From assembly GCF_027625995.1 (NCBI RefSeq), contig NZ_CP115396.1, positions 2,852,001 through 2,916,000 of the forward strand: a DNA stretch of 64,000 bases, in the 5' to 3' direction. Made by a program: the position numbers and the translations under genes. Source of the stretch: Hymenobacter yonginensis (lineage in GTDB: Bacteria; Bacteroidota; Bacteroidia; Cytophagales; Hymenobacteraceae). A model generated the notes under the pieces. That model did not search any database, was not told the DNA's origin, and worked only from the letters and a program-made list of their open reading frames with translations. Of the stretch, positions 33,414 to 42,861 are shown in pieces (within the stretch, counting starts at the first letter, position 1; each line of letters starts with the position of its first letter).

Positions 33414-34391
33414 TTACTGCTGCCCGGCCGGCGCCGGCAGCACCTGTGCCAGCCACGCAAACACGGTCTGGTAGGCCTGCGCCCGCGCTGCCGGGCCCGA
33501 TAGGAACAGGTCATGGATGCCGTCGGGGATTTCCTGCACCGTGACGTTAAGGCCCAGCCGGGGCGCTAGGTGGCGGATGTGGGCCACGTTGAGCACGATG
33601 TCGGCGCGTTGGAAGTCGTCGGACCACTGCTGGCCGACGGCGGTGCGGCTGGCGTGCAGCACCAACACGGGCGCAGCAATGCCCAGCCCGGCCCTCACCT
33701 GCGCGTGCCCCTGCCGGATGGCGCGCAGCCAGCCCGCATTCACCCCGAATACGTGGTTGGGCTTCCAGGCCAGATTGTAGTCCCAGTGGCCGCGGTAGGC
33801 GCGGTGCAGGCTCTGGCCGTAGGTGTCGGAGAGGCCGGCCGGCACTGGCAGGTTGGGCCACACGCGTCCCAGCGCCGCCAGCAGCGGCACCCCTAGCCGC
33901 TTGATGCGGGCCTGATGCAGCTCCAGAAACGGGCTATTGAGCACCAGCGCCGGCACAGCATTGGGGTGTGCGGCTGCGTAAAGTGACACAATCAGCCCGC
34001 CGGTAGAATGGCCGCTGAGCACCAACTGCTGCCCGCCCTCGGCACGCACCACGGCCAGCGCGGCGTCGAGGTCGGCGAAGTATTCGGTGAGGCTGCGCAC
34101 GTTGTTGGGGTGCTGATGCGGCAGGATGGCGCGGCCGTACTTGCGCAGGTCGAGGGCGTAGAACCGGTAACCGTGTGCGGTGTACTGCGCGGCCATTTCG
34201 GTCTGGAAGAAGTAGTCGTTGAAGCCGTGCACGTAAAGCACTGCCCGGCCCGTGGCGGGCGCGGCGGTGGCGCGCACCAGCACGGCCTGCACCGGCCCTT
34301 CGTAGTCGGGCGGCTGCGGCAGGCGGCGCTGCTCGAAATCGGGGCCCAGCGGATCGGGAGTGTAGGAGCCGGAAGCAGGAGTAGAAGCCAT
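33414..34391 (-). CDS. Alpha/beta hydrolase, lysophospholipase-like
   Basis: 325 aa, ATG at 34391. YVHGFNDYFFQTEMAAQY, then the nucleophile elbow LSGHSTGGLIVSLY (Ser in GHSTG), and the final histidine region IPDGIHDLFLSG. No signal peptide. Resembles serine-aminopeptidase/monoacylglycerol-lipase-type hydrolases (Hydrolase_4). Substrate not predictable. Confidence 0.85.
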   Translation of the reverse strand: MASTPASGSYTPDPLGPDFEQRRLPQPPDYEGPVQAVLVRATAAPATGRAVLYVHGFNDYFFQTEMAAQYTAHGYRFYALDLRKYGRAILPHQHPNNVRSLTEYFADLDAALAVVRAEGGQQLVLSGHSTGGLIVSLYAAAHPNAVPALVLNSPFLELHQARIKRLGVPLLAALGRVWPNLPVPAGLSDTYGQSLHRAYRGHWDYNLAWKPNHVFGVNAGWLRAIRQGHAQVRAGLGIAAPVLVLHASRTAVGQQWSDDFQRADIVLNVAHIRHLAPRLGLNVTVQEIPDGIHDLFLSGPAARAQAYQTVFAWLAQVLPAPAGQQ

Positions 34392-34538
34392 GCCAGCAGT
34401 ACGTAACTCCCGCCCCGGCCGGCCAACAGCGCCTATCAGACTCTATATATTCCACTCCCGATACTACCGCCTGCCCGCTCAGCGTTCCAACGCCAACCCT
34501 GCCCGGCAGGCTCTCCCCCTCCTATCCTTCGCTACTCT

Positions 34539-35288
34539 ATGCGCTTACTTATCCTGCTGGCCGCAGCTCTGCTGCTGACGCTGTGTGCGCCGGCTTCCAC
34601 GAGCCTCACGCCCAACCCCGCCTTCCGCCAGCAGCAACTTCGCTTCGAGCGGGTGCGGGCCGCATACATGTTCCACCAGACCAGCCTGCACCAGCTGCTG
34701 CGCCGCAATGGCATCCGGCCCGAGCGGCTGGAGCTGTTTGTGCGGGCCTTCAAGACGGGGCGCCGGGTGGAAGTGTGGGGCCGCGAGCAGGACGCCGGCC
34801 AGTTTGTGCTGCTGCGTACCTACCGCCTGGCCGGCACCTCGGGCACGCTGGGCCCCAAGCGCCGCTCCGGCGACCGGCAGATTCCGGAAGGCTTCTACCA
34901 CATCGACCGGTTCAACCCCGACAGCGAGTACCACCTCTCGCTGGGCCTCGACTACCCCAACGCCGCCGACCGCCGCCACGCCGGCCCCGACCCCGGCGGC
35001 GACATCTTCCTGCACGGCTCCAACGTTACCATCGGCTGCCTGCCCATCACCGATGCCGGCATCCGGGAGCTGTACGTGCTGGCGGTGGAGGCCCGCGCCG
35101 CCGGCCAGCCTGCTATTCCCGTCCACATTTTCCCGTTCGACATGACCGCCGAAAACCTGGCGCGCCGCGTGAGCAGCCCGCACCTGGCTTTCTGGCAAAG
35201 CCTGGCCGCCGGCTATCAGCAGTTCGAGGACACGCACCAGCTGCCCCGGGTGGGCGTAGACGCGCAGGGTGCCTACGCCGTAGAATAG
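34539..35288 (+). CDS. L,D-transpeptidase (YkuD) family protein
   Basis: 249 aa, ATG at 34539. Signal peptide MRLLILLAAALLLTLCAPAS. The YkuD catalytic motif is complete: His159 in FLHGSNVTIGCLPI with Cys167 as nucleophile; RQIPEGFYHIDRFNP is the strand pair before it. Such periplasmic enzymes make 3-3 peptidoglycan cross-links or attach proteins. This shorter form with no LysM or binding domain is the murein L,D-transpeptidase type of Bacteroidota. The Nudix gene follows 83 bases later. Confidence 0.92.
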   Translation: MRLLILLAAALLLTLCAPASTSLTPNPAFRQQQLRFERVRAAYMFHQTSLHQLLRRNGIRPERLELFVRAFKTGRRVEVWGREQDAGQFVLLRTYRLAGTSGTLGPKRRSGDRQIPEGFYHIDRFNPDSEYHLSLGLDYPNAADRRHAGPDPGGDIFLHGSNVTIGCLPITDAGIRELYVLAVEARAAGQPAIPVHIFPFDMTAENLARRVSSPHLAFWQSLAAGYQQFEDTHQLPRVGVDAQGAYAVE

Positions 35289-35371
35289 GGCATTCTGATT
35301 TGTCTGGCGGCAATTCTGCCCGGCGCCGCTATCCGGTGCGCCGCTTCGCCGGACTTGCCTACTTTCGCCGC

Positions 35372-35926
35372 ATGTCCCTTTCCATTGACGATTTCCCGAT
35401 TCCGAAAACCCTGCGTGATTCCGCCGTACTGGTGCCCGTGTTCCGCGACGCCGCCGGCCAGCTGCAGCTCGTGATGGTGCGCCGCAGCAGCTTCGGCGTG
35501 CACGGCGGGCAGCTGGCCTTTCCGGGCGGTAAGCCCGAGCCCACCGATGGGTCACTGCTGAACACAGCCCTGCGCGAGGCCGAGGAAGAAGTAGGCCTGC
35601 AAGCCGCCGACATTGAAATTCTGGCCGAGCTGCCGCCCATTGCGGTGCCTACTGGCTTCCGCATCACGCCATTTCTGGGAGGCATCAAGCGGCCCGAAAC
35701 CTGGCAGTGGCAGCCCCGCGAGGTAGAGGAGGTGCTGGAAATCCCATTGCTGCACCTAGCCGATGCCGCCAACCAAGCCGAGGAAACCTGGCAGCTAGCC
35801 GGCTGGCCCGGCCCGCGCCGCGTCCCGTTCTACCGCGTGGATAGCGCCGTGCCACTCTGGGGCGCCAGCTACCGCATCCTGCAGCCTCTGCTCCCCCGCC
35901 TGCTGGCTGGTGAGTGGGATATTTGA
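35372..35926 (+). CDS. Nudix hydrolase, CoA pyrophosphatase-like
   Basis: 184 aa from the ATG at 35372; the same frame is open much further upstream but only as overlap with the transpeptidase gene. LQLVMVRRSSFGVHGGQLAF is the UPF0035 signature of CoA diphosphatases (NudL), and the Nudix box runs from GGKPEPTDG to LREAEEEVGL (residues 52-76). It would cleave CoA or acyl-CoA to phosphopantetheine and ADP. TACTTTCG at 35360-35367 is a possible -7 box. Confidence 0.9.
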   Translation: MSLSIDDFPIPKTLRDSAVLVPVFRDAAGQLQLVMVRRSSFGVHGGQLAFPGGKPEPTDGSLLNTALREAEEEVGLQAADIEILAELPPIAVPTGFRITPFLGGIKRPETWQWQPREVEEVLEIPLLHLADAANQAEETWQLAGWPGPRRVPFYRVDSAVPLWGASYRILQPLLPRLLAGEWDI

Positions 35927-35999
35927 TTTTTGGGTTTGGGGTGACAGTGCTGGGCGTGCTTAGTGCATGAGCCGGGGAGGTGAGGCGCACATCAGCACG

Positions 36000-36031
36000 C
36001 GAGATTCCTCGCGCTGCTCGGAATGACGTTC
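36000..36031. repeat. Single arm of GAGGAATC family (C)
   Basis: GAGATTCCTCGCGCTGCTCG then GAATGACGTTCT equals the right arm of repeat C2 at 27301-27344 with small changes. No left arm is found nearby. Confidence 0.6.
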
Positions 36032-36129
36032 TTCTTGTTCACCTTCTCCCGTCATCACTCCATCACCTCATCACCCCACCTCATTCTGGCACGAAATTGC
36101 GTTTGCAGCATCGTATGAACTCTACTTCC

Positions 36130-37227
36130 ATGAAACGACTCTTGCTCTTACCATTGCTGGCGCTGCTGAGCGCGGGCACGGCGCAGGCCCAGCGCGAACA
36201 GTCCATCTGGCTGTTTGGCCAGCAGGCCGGCCTCACGTTCCCGGCCGATGGTGGCGCCCCCACCCCGCTGCTCACCAGCAAAATGACCACCTACGAAGGC
36301 TCGGCGGTGGCCACCAACGCCCAGGGCCAGCTGCTGTTCTACACCAACGGCGAGTTCGTGTTCAACCGCCAGCACCAGGTGATGCCTAACGGCCGCAAGC
36401 TGATGGGCTCCAACTCCAGCACCCAGAGCGCCCTCATCGTGCCCGACCCCGGCTCCGGCAACGTGTTCTACGTGTTTACGGTGGGCGCCCAGGGCGGCCC
36501 CAACGGCCTGCGCTACTCCACCGTGGATATGACCCGCGAAAACGGCCTTGGTGACGTGCCCCGCTCCAACGCCCTGCTGATTTCGCCGGTGGCCGAGAAG
36601 CTGGCCGCCGTGCGCCACGCCAACGGCCGCGACGTCTGGATTGTGGCGCACCGCTGGAACTCCAACGCCTTCGTGAGTTTCCTGGTGACGGCCGACGGCG
36701 TGCAGAGCAAGCCCATCATGAGCAACGTGGGCAGCATGCACGCCGGCCCCGGCCGCAACGCCATTGGCGCCATGAAGTTCTCGCCCGATGGCCGCAAGCT
36801 GGCCGTGGCTTTGTGGCGCGAAGCCAACAAATACGAGGTATTTGACTTCGACCGCAGCACCGGGCTGGTGAAAAACGTGAAGGCCTTCGCGCCTTACCCC
36901 GAAGCCTACGGCGTGGAGTTTTCGCCGGACGGCAGCAAACTCTACGGCTCCAGCAACGGCGAGGGCGGCGGCCAGGCTCAGATCTTCCAGTTCGATCTGA
37001 AAACCGGCAAAGCCACCGTCATCGGCAAATCAGCCAACCGCAAAGTGGGCTCCCTGCAGCGCGCCCCCGACGGCAACATCTACGTGGCCCGCGAAGACAA
37101 CCAGTTCCTGGGCATCATCCAGAACCCCAACTCTGACGCCGCCAAGTACGTGGACGACGGCCTGAAGCTAGGCGGCCGCCGCAGCAAGCTGGGCCTCCCC
37201 AACTTCATCACCGAGCCTGGGAAGTAA
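36130..37227 (+). CDS. Secreted beta-propeller (PD40-like) protein
   Basis: 365 aa from the ATG at 36130 (MKRLLLLPLLALLSAGTAQAQ signal); another ATG at 36115 would add five residues. REQSIWLFGQQAGLTF, YEGSAVATNAQGQLLFYTNG, SSTQSALIVPDPGSGNVFYV and repeated SPDGRKLAVAL/SPDGSKLYGSS strands make a beta-propeller. This N-terminal pattern is usual in large gliding-motility or type IX-secreted proteins of Bacteroidota, but here no C-terminal sorting domain follows. Flanked downstream by repeat A2. Confidence 0.75.
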   Translation: MKRLLLLPLLALLSAGTAQAQREQSIWLFGQQAGLTFPADGGAPTPLLTSKMTTYEGSAVATNAQGQLLFYTNGEFVFNRQHQVMPNGRKLMGSNSSTQSALIVPDPGSGNVFYVFTVGAQGGPNGLRYSTVDMTRENGLGDVPRSNALLISPVAEKLAAVRHANGRDVWIVAHRWNSNAFVSFLVTADGVQSKPIMSNVGSMHAGPGRNAIGAMKFSPDGRKLAVALWREANKYEVFDFDRSTGLVKNVKAFAPYPEAYGVEFSPDGSKLYGSSNGEGGGQAQIFQFDLKTGKATVIGKSANRKVGSLQRAPDGNIYVAREDNQFLGIIQNPNSDAAKYVDDGLKLGGRRSKLGLPNFITEPGK

Positions 37228-37233
37228 ATCGGC

Positions 37234-37405
37234 TGTCATTGCGAGCAGAGCGAAGCAATCCTTCCTCTCACCTGAGGCAAACCTTCCTAAGCAGCAAGCT
37301 CTCCGGCGTTAGATTAGTAGTAATCTACTGCCGGAGGGCTTTTCTGTAAGGGCTGTGTCTGCCACGAAAGGAAGGATTGCTTCGTCCTTCGTCCTCGCAA
37401 TGACA
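37234..37405. repeat. Nested inverted-repeat element, family A, copy 2
   Basis: Left arm begins TGTCATTGCGAGCAGAGCGA and right arm ends GTCCTCGCAATGACA. Shares arms, central hairpin and the segment TGTCTGCCACGA with copy A1 at 2239-2403. The spacer between the left arm and the centre differs between the copies. Between convergent genes, as for A1. Confidence 0.85.
37296..37343. terminator. Terminator-like hairpin inside repeat A2
   Basis: AAGCTCTCCGGC pairs with GCCGGAGGGCTT, with inner AGATTA-GTAG-TAATCT, then TTT. Positioned to stop the propeller gene (+) and perhaps the DUF5723 gene (-). Confidence 0.6.
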
Positions 37406-37407
37406 GC

Positions 37408-38811
37408 CTATTGAATCTTCCCGAATTTAAACCGTAGGAAACCCGTGGCCACGGAGATGTATGGGTGCTCCGAAGTCAGCGCACCTACTACGTCGCGGGT
37501 GCTGATGCCGGCTTCGTAGACCGAGGTGGCAATGGTGAAGCCCAGCGGCAAACTCAGGCCGTAGCCGGCGCCACCCGTGACGCCGCTGCTCAGGCGCAGC
37601 CAGCTCAGCGGCTTGTAATCGACGCCCACGCCCACGAAGGGCGAGGTGAGGTTGCCGGCCACGTCGTTAAGGGGCAGGGTCACGTCGAGGCCGGTTTCGA
37701 AGAACTCGCTCACGCGGAAGCCGACCCCGGCGCGCAGCTTGGCCGGCAGGCTGGCCTTGCGCTCCAGCCCGGTCTGGTACTGAAACAGGCTGTCGGTGCC
37801 GGAGGCGAAGATTTCGGTGGCTTCCTTGATGAAGTTATAGCTGCCGATACCCGCCGATTTCAGCCGCTTGAGCTTCTGGTCGTTGGCCGTGAGCAGGTTG
37901 CCGTCCCAGGTCATGCTGCCCAGGTCCGTAACGGCCAAACCCAGGCGCAGCGACTTGCCAACTTCGGCTGCCACGCCCACATCGAAGCCGTTGCCCTTGC
38001 CCACCGGCTGCAGGCCGCTGGTGCGGGCCTTGAAGTTGAAGCTGGGGTTGGTGGTCAGGCTGCCGTAGTCGATATCAAACACCGGCGACAACGAGCTGTA
38101 ACCCTGCAGGTTGCCGGGCTGCACGCGCACATCCAGAATACCGATACCCTGGATATAGCGGTAGCCCGCCCCCGCCGACAGCTGAAACAACGGCAGATCA
38201 ATCAGGCACTGGCCAAAGGCCACGTTGAACTCGCTGGTGGCCGCGAACTGCATGTCGGTACCCGCCAGCGCCTCCGACACCAGCGGAATGTTGCTGGCGC
38301 TGGCGTTGGCGTAGATGGGCGCGTCCCTGCCCAGAAACAGCAGCTCGGCGGCGTTCTGGTTGAGGCCGACGTGGCCGGCGGTGCGCAGGCGGTGGCTCAC
38401 GGCAATGCCGCCCAGCCCGGGCAGTTGCACGGCCAGCCCCACGGTGGTAATATCGGCGTTGAGGTTGGCGGCGTTGTCGGAGGTGAAGGCCTGAGCGAAG
38501 CTGCGCTTTTCGGCCGGCGTCAGCTCGTCGTTGGTATTGTACACGAACTTGCGCAGCTGGTCGCGCGTGAGCGACTGGGAGCTGACGCCCACCCCGGCCT
38601 CGCCGATGGTGAATGCTACGCGTGAGCCACCCACTCGGCCCAGGTTGGCCGGGTTGATGCCGATGGCCTGGTAGTCGGTGGCGAAGGTGGTGCTGACGCC
38701 GCCGCGGCCGGTGGCCGTGAAGTTACTGAGCTCGTTCTGGGCGTGCAGCGGCGCGGCGGCGGCCAGCGTCAGCAGCGCCGCGGTCAGGAAAGAAGTAGAG
38801 TTCCGGTTCAC
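37408..38811 (-). CDS. DUF5723 outer-membrane protein
   Basis: 467 aa from the GTG at 38811 (MNRNSTSFLTAALLTLAA signal); a TTG two codons earlier is possible. FATDYQAIGINPANLGRV near the N-terminus is the FadL/PorV-like opening used in DUF5723, followed by many amphipathic strands (GIAVSHRLRTAGHVGLN, LRLGLAVTDLGSMTWDG, YISVATGFLRFKFGK). A beta-barrel that may bind or shuttle a ligand or protein; function unknown. Confidence 0.78.
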   Translation of the reverse strand: MNRNSTSFLTAALLTLAAAAPLHAQNELSNFTATGRGGVSTTFATDYQAIGINPANLGRVGGSRVAFTIGEAGVGVSSQSLTRDQLRKFVYNTNDELTPAEKRSFAQAFTSDNAANLNADITTVGLAVQLPGLGGIAVSHRLRTAGHVGLNQNAAELLFLGRDAPIYANASASNIPLVSEALAGTDMQFAATSEFNVAFGQCLIDLPLFQLSAGAGYRYIQGIGILDVRVQPGNLQGYSSLSPVFDIDYGSLTTNPSFNFKARTSGLQPVGKGNGFDVGVAAEVGKSLRLGLAVTDLGSMTWDGNLLTANDQKLKRLKSAGIGSYNFIKEATEIFASGTDSLFQYQTGLERKASLPAKLRAGVGFRVSEFFETGLDVTLPLNDVAGNLTSPFVGVGVDYKPLSWLRLSSGVTGGAGYGLSLPLGFTIATSVYEAGISTRDVVGALTSEHPYISVATGFLRFKFGKIQ

Positions 38812-38956
38812 GGGCAAAGCAATTTAGAAGGCCAACACCTGGCACCCGCCGCAAGCGGAGGGCGAAAGTTGGTCAAATGTACCATTATAGGGTAGTTTGC
38901 GCCTAGTTTACTATACCAGTGGGCCGTTTTCCGCGGCCAACTCCGTTTCTGCCCCG

Positions 38957-39934
38957 ATGGCCAAGCGCTTCTCTGTTTCCGAATACGCCGACGGCATCCT
39001 CTCCGGCAACCGCGTCATGCTCAGCCGGGCCATCACGCTGGTGGAAAGCACCCTGCCCACCGACCAGGCCCTGGCCCAGCAAGTGCTGGACGTGGTGCTG
39101 CCCCACGCCGGCCGGTCGGTGCGGGTGGGCATTACGGGCGTGCCGGGCGTGGGCAAAAGCACGTTTATTGAGGCGCTGGGGCTGCACCTGGTGCGCGAAC
39201 AGGGCAAGCGCCTGGCGGTACTGGCCGTCGACCCCAGCAGCCAGCGCGGCGGCGGCAGCATCCTCGGCGACAAAACCCGCATGAACGAGCTGGCCGCGCA
39301 CCCGCAGGCCTACATCCGGCCCTCGCCGGCTGGCCGCAGCCTGGGCGGCGTCACCAAAAGCACCCGCGAGGCGCTGGTGCTCTGCGAGGCCGCCGGCCAC
39401 GACGTCATCTTCGTGGAAACCGTCGGAGTGGGCCAGAGCGAAACGGCCGTGCACGGCATGGTAGACTTTTTCCTGCTCTTGATGCTAGCCGGCGCCGGCG
39501 ACGAGCTGCAGGGCATCAAAAAGGGCATCATGGAAATGGCCGACGCCGTGACCATCACCAAGGCCGATGGCGGCAACGAGCTGGCCGCCCGCCGCGCCCG
39601 CGCCGAGTACCAGAACGCCTTGCACCTCTACCCGCTCGCGCCCAGCCAGTGGAGCCCCGTCGTCACGACCAGCTCGGCCGTGACCGGGCAGGGCGTGCCG
39701 GAGGTGTGGGAAGTGGTGCAGCGCTACGTGCAGCAAACCCAGGAAAGCGGCTACTTCCAGCGCCGCCGCCAGGAGCAGAACCTGCATTGGCTCCACGAAA
39801 CCATCCGCGAAACCCTGGAAACCCGCTTCTACCAGCGCCCCGAGGTGGCCCAGCGCCTCGCCGAGGTGCAGCAGCAGGTGATGGACGGCCGCAAATCGGC
39901 CTTCGGCGCCGCGGAAGAGCTACTGGGACTGTAA
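38957..39934 (+). CDS. meaB: Methylmalonyl-CoA mutase-associated GTPase MeaB
   Basis: 325 aa from the ATG at 38957 (MAKRFSVSEYADGIL). G3E GTPase: P-loop GVPGVGKSTF at residues 61-70, VDPSSQRGGGSILGDKTRM, ETVGVGQSE and the base-recognition TKADGGNE. It loads and protects adenosylcobalamin in methylmalonyl-CoA mutase. Usually encoded beside mutB; here it is about 17.5 kb away from mutAB but in the same window. Confidence 0.95.
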   Translation: MAKRFSVSEYADGILSGNRVMLSRAITLVESTLPTDQALAQQVLDVVLPHAGRSVRVGITGVPGVGKSTFIEALGLHLVREQGKRLAVLAVDPSSQRGGGSILGDKTRMNELAAHPQAYIRPSPAGRSLGGVTKSTREALVLCEAAGHDVIFVETVGVGQSETAVHGMVDFFLLLMLAGAGDELQGIKKGIMEMADAVTITKADGGNELAARRARAEYQNALHLYPLAPSQWSPVVTTSSAVTGQGVPEVWEVVQRYVQQTQESGYFQRRRQEQNLHWLHETIRETLETRFYQRPEVAQRLAEVQQQVMDGRKSAFGAAEELLGL

Positions 39935-39935
39935 A

Positions 39936-40025
39936 GCGAAAATCCGTTTCGTGTCGGGCGGAAGTAAGCAAGCGGCTCATCGATGCTTCCTACTCACTTC
40001 CGCCCGACACGAAACGGATTTTCGC
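39936..40025. repeat. Perfect 30-bp inverted repeat (F)
   Basis: Left arm 39936-39965 starts GCGAAAATCCGTTTCGTGTC; right arm 39996-40025 is its exact complement. The loop is 30 bases. It fills the gap between meaB (+) and the convergent DUF5916 gene (-). No U tract of terminator type. Confidence 0.85.
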
Positions 40026-40046
40026 GCTATAACTAGCTGATTGATG

Positions 40047-42653
40047 TTAGCCGCGCCGGGGCCGCAAGGCCAGGTAATCGAGGTAATACAGGATCTTGAT
40101 GCTGACGTTGTTGTTATGCGGCGTGTTGATGGTGTTGCTCAGGTTGTCGAAGTAGAGCGGGGTGGCTTCGTTGGCCTGCAGGAAGTTGGTGCCGGCGTTT
40201 TTCCAGACGATGCTCACCTGCGAGCCGGGCGCAAACCACCACGAGTACACGGCGTCCACGTTGAAGGCGTTGTAGGTATTGTCGCGGTTGCGGCGGTAGT
40301 CGGCGGGCGTTTCCTGGCCGCCGGCGCGCAGCTGCGCGAAATCCTGGTAGCGCACGGTGCTGGTGTAGTGGCGCGTGCGCACCGTCAGGGACATGCGGTT
40401 GGTGAAGGTGTAGCCCACCGACAGCACGTTGGACACCGTGACCACCTGCCGGCGGCCCAGCAGCACATCTTTCGGGGCCAGTCCCAGCGGCACATTGCCG
40501 CCCAGCTGCCGGATCATGGCCGAATCAAGCGGCTCCTCGCTGTCGAGCCCGCCGTTGACGAAGCCGATCTGGTTCTGACGCAGGTTCCAGTCGGCCTCGT
40601 AGCGGAAATTGAGCTTGTTGTTGACGCGGTAGCGCGGCGAAATGGTCAGGCCGTAGCCCATGCGGCGGGGCCGCGCTGGCAGCCGCTCGTCGCGGGAGTA
40701 GGTGCGTACGCCGGCATTCACGTCGAAGGCCAGCTTTTTGCGGTAATCGGTGGAGATGTAGCCACCCACGTTGACGCTGCCGGGCACCCGCACGTAATAT
40801 TCGCCCAAGGGCTCCTTACGGGGCTCAAAATAGTCGTTGCTGCGCGGGTCAATATTGAGGTTGAATCCAGTGCTGAGGAAGCTCTTGGTAAAGGTGGTAT
40901 TCGCGCCGCTGTAGAAGTTGGCACTCTGAAAGAGCGTGGGCCGATACAGCAGGCTGTGGCTCACCCCAAAGTAGGTATTGAGCCGGTTTACCTTCCAGAA
41001 GGGCTTGTAGATGTTGTAGTTGCCGTAGACTTCCTGCGAAATAGCGTTGTTGCTGAACAGAATACCCAGGTCGTTGGGGTCGTAGGTGTTCGACTCGATG
41101 CCGTGGGCCACGCCGTAGGTGAAGTTGCCGCTGATTTTGCTCACGTCCAGCCGGTACTTGTAGCCGTCGCGGTTGTCGATCTGCACTGTATCGGAGCCGA
41201 AGGCGTTGCCGCGCCGCCGCGAGTAGTTCACCTGGCCCGTCACGGCGTAGGAGTTCTTCTTGTTGGCCAGCCGAAACAGGCCGCCGGTCACGTTGGCATC
41301 GTAGGTGCGGCCGGCGCGCGTGACGTTGGTGTTGATGAGCGAAACGTAGGAGTTGTTTTTCAGGCTCTGGTCGAGCACCAGAATACTGTAGTTGCTGAAC
41401 GGCTGCGTCAGGACCTCGCGCTCCTCGCCGCTCTCGGTGTTGCGCACGGTGGCGTACACGTCGTTGCTGAGGGCGTTGAACACGCCGATACCCAGACCCT
41501 TGCTGGTGCGCCCCGACACCTTGGTGGCGTTCAGCAGCCGCGTCTCCGACGGATTCTTCACCAGCTTTTCCTTATCGCCTACGGCCACGTCATAAAACCC
41601 CATGGGCGTGGCCCCTACCCGGCGGGAGTAGAACAGGTTGCCCTTGGTAAACAGCTCGGTGCCTTCGGTGAAGAACTGACGGTTTTCGTTGAACTGCACC
41701 TCAAACGGCGAGAGGTTGAGCACCTGGTTGTCGCTCTGCACCTGCCCGAAGTCGGGCACCAGCGTGGCGTCCAGCGTGAAGCTTTCGTTGATGCCCCACT
41801 TGATGTCGGCGCCGCCATTGAAGCTGGTAGTGGTGGGGCGGGTGCCGTTTTCGCTGAGCGGGTTGTGGTTGACGTAGCTGGAAATGTAGGGCGTGAGCGA
41901 GAGGCGCAGCGGCGGCTTCACGTCGCGCACGCCGGTGAGCGTGCCCCACTGGTTCACGAAGCCATCCACGGCGGGCTTCACCTCATTCCAGAAGAAAGCC
42001 TGGTTTTCCTTTTTGCGCTGGCGCATGAAGTTCAGGCCCCACTGCTGCTCAGGTAGGCTGCTGAAGCGGATGGCCGAGTACGGAATGCGCATCTCCGCAA
42101 TCCAGTCGGTGCCCCGGATACTGGTGCGCGAGTCCCAAACGGCGTTCCAGTTGAAATCCTCGCCCCCGGCCGGCGAGTAGCGGGCATCCATCTGCACGCC
42201 GCCCGTCGTCACGAAAAAACCGTAGCCGTTGAGCTTGTCCTGGTAGGTGTCGAGGAAGATGCCGAAGAAATCGGTGTTGCCGAAGTTGTCGCGCGGAGTC
42301 AGCTCCCGCAGAATCGAGTCGGCACTCACGTCGTGCATCACCGCCCCAATGTAGAGGTTGGCGTCGTCGTAGAGGATGCGCACTTCGGTGGGGTGCTTCT
42401 CGGGCGGGCCGGGGTTTGGGCGGTTCTGGATGAACTGCGTGGCCACCGGAGCCTGCTGCCACACGGCCTCGTCCAGCAGGCCATCGAGCTTGATGGCGTC
42501 CGTGATGCGGACGGCCTGCAGCTGCTTTTTAGGGGCCAGCGTGGTGGTAGCGGCAGGTGGGGCAGCCGCGGCAGGCTGCTGCTGGGCCGCTGCCTGCCCG
42601 GCCATGAACAACAGGCTCAGCAGGAAGAAAAAAAAGGGCATACGAATGCGCAT
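40047..42653 (-). CDS. CBM9-like plus DUF5916 outer-membrane protein
   Basis: 868 aa from the ATG at 42653 (MRIRMPFFFFLLSLLFMAGQ signal). Residues about 45-230 form a carbohydrate-binding-module-9-like domain (ITDAIKLDGLLDEAVWQQAP, EVRILYDDANLYIGAVMHD, DFFGIFLDTYQDKLNGYGFF). The remaining 600 residues are DUF5916, a large beta-barrel (LNFMRQRKKENQAFFWNE, DATLVPDFGQVQSDNQVLN, FFTEGTELF). Found at the Bacteroidota cell surface; possibly takes part in polysaccharide or hydrolytic functions, not proven. Confidence 0.88.
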   Translation of the reverse strand: MRIRMPFFFFLLSLLFMAGQAAAQQQPAAAAPPAATTTLAPKKQLQAVRITDAIKLDGLLDEAVWQQAPVATQFIQNRPNPGPPEKHPTEVRILYDDANLYIGAVMHDVSADSILRELTPRDNFGNTDFFGIFLDTYQDKLNGYGFFVTTGGVQMDARYSPAGGEDFNWNAVWDSRTSIRGTDWIAEMRIPYSAIRFSSLPEQQWGLNFMRQRKKENQAFFWNEVKPAVDGFVNQWGTLTGVRDVKPPLRLSLTPYISSYVNHNPLSENGTRPTTTSFNGGADIKWGINESFTLDATLVPDFGQVQSDNQVLNLSPFEVQFNENRQFFTEGTELFTKGNLFYSRRVGATPMGFYDVAVGDKEKLVKNPSETRLLNATKVSGRTSKGLGIGVFNALSNDVYATVRNTESGEEREVLTQPFSNYSILVLDQSLKNNSYVSLINTNVTRAGRTYDANVTGGLFRLANKKNSYAVTGQVNYSRRRGNAFGSDTVQIDNRDGYKYRLDVSKISGNFTYGVAHGIESNTYDPNDLGILFSNNAISQEVYGNYNIYKPFWKVNRLNTYFGVSHSLLYRPTLFQSANFYSGANTTFTKSFLSTGFNLNIDPRSNDYFEPRKEPLGEYYVRVPGSVNVGGYISTDYRKKLAFDVNAGVRTYSRDERLPARPRRMGYGLTISPRYRVNNKLNFRYEADWNLRQNQIGFVNGGLDSEEPLDSAMIRQLGGNVPLGLAPKDVLLGRRQVVTVSNVLSVGYTFTNRMSLTVRTRHYTSTVRYQDFAQLRAGGQETPADYRRNRDNTYNAFNVDAVYSWWFAPGSQVSIVWKNAGTNFLQANEATPLYFDNLSNTINTPHNNNVSIKILYYLDYLALRPRRG

Positions 42654-42861
42654 CACGGCAGATCGACGGGAGGAGAAGTGAATCAAACGGTGGAAATCGA
42701 AGGACAACGCACGGGGCGCGGCGCGGCCCGTAGGGCGCGCACATAAATAGGAACGGGAGCCAGCCAGGCAGTAGTCAGGGCTGGTTTGGGCTAATAGATG
42801 CGGCCCGTTCGGAAACCGTTGCTTGAACGATATATTAAGTTTTAAAGTAGTCGGGCCGGTA

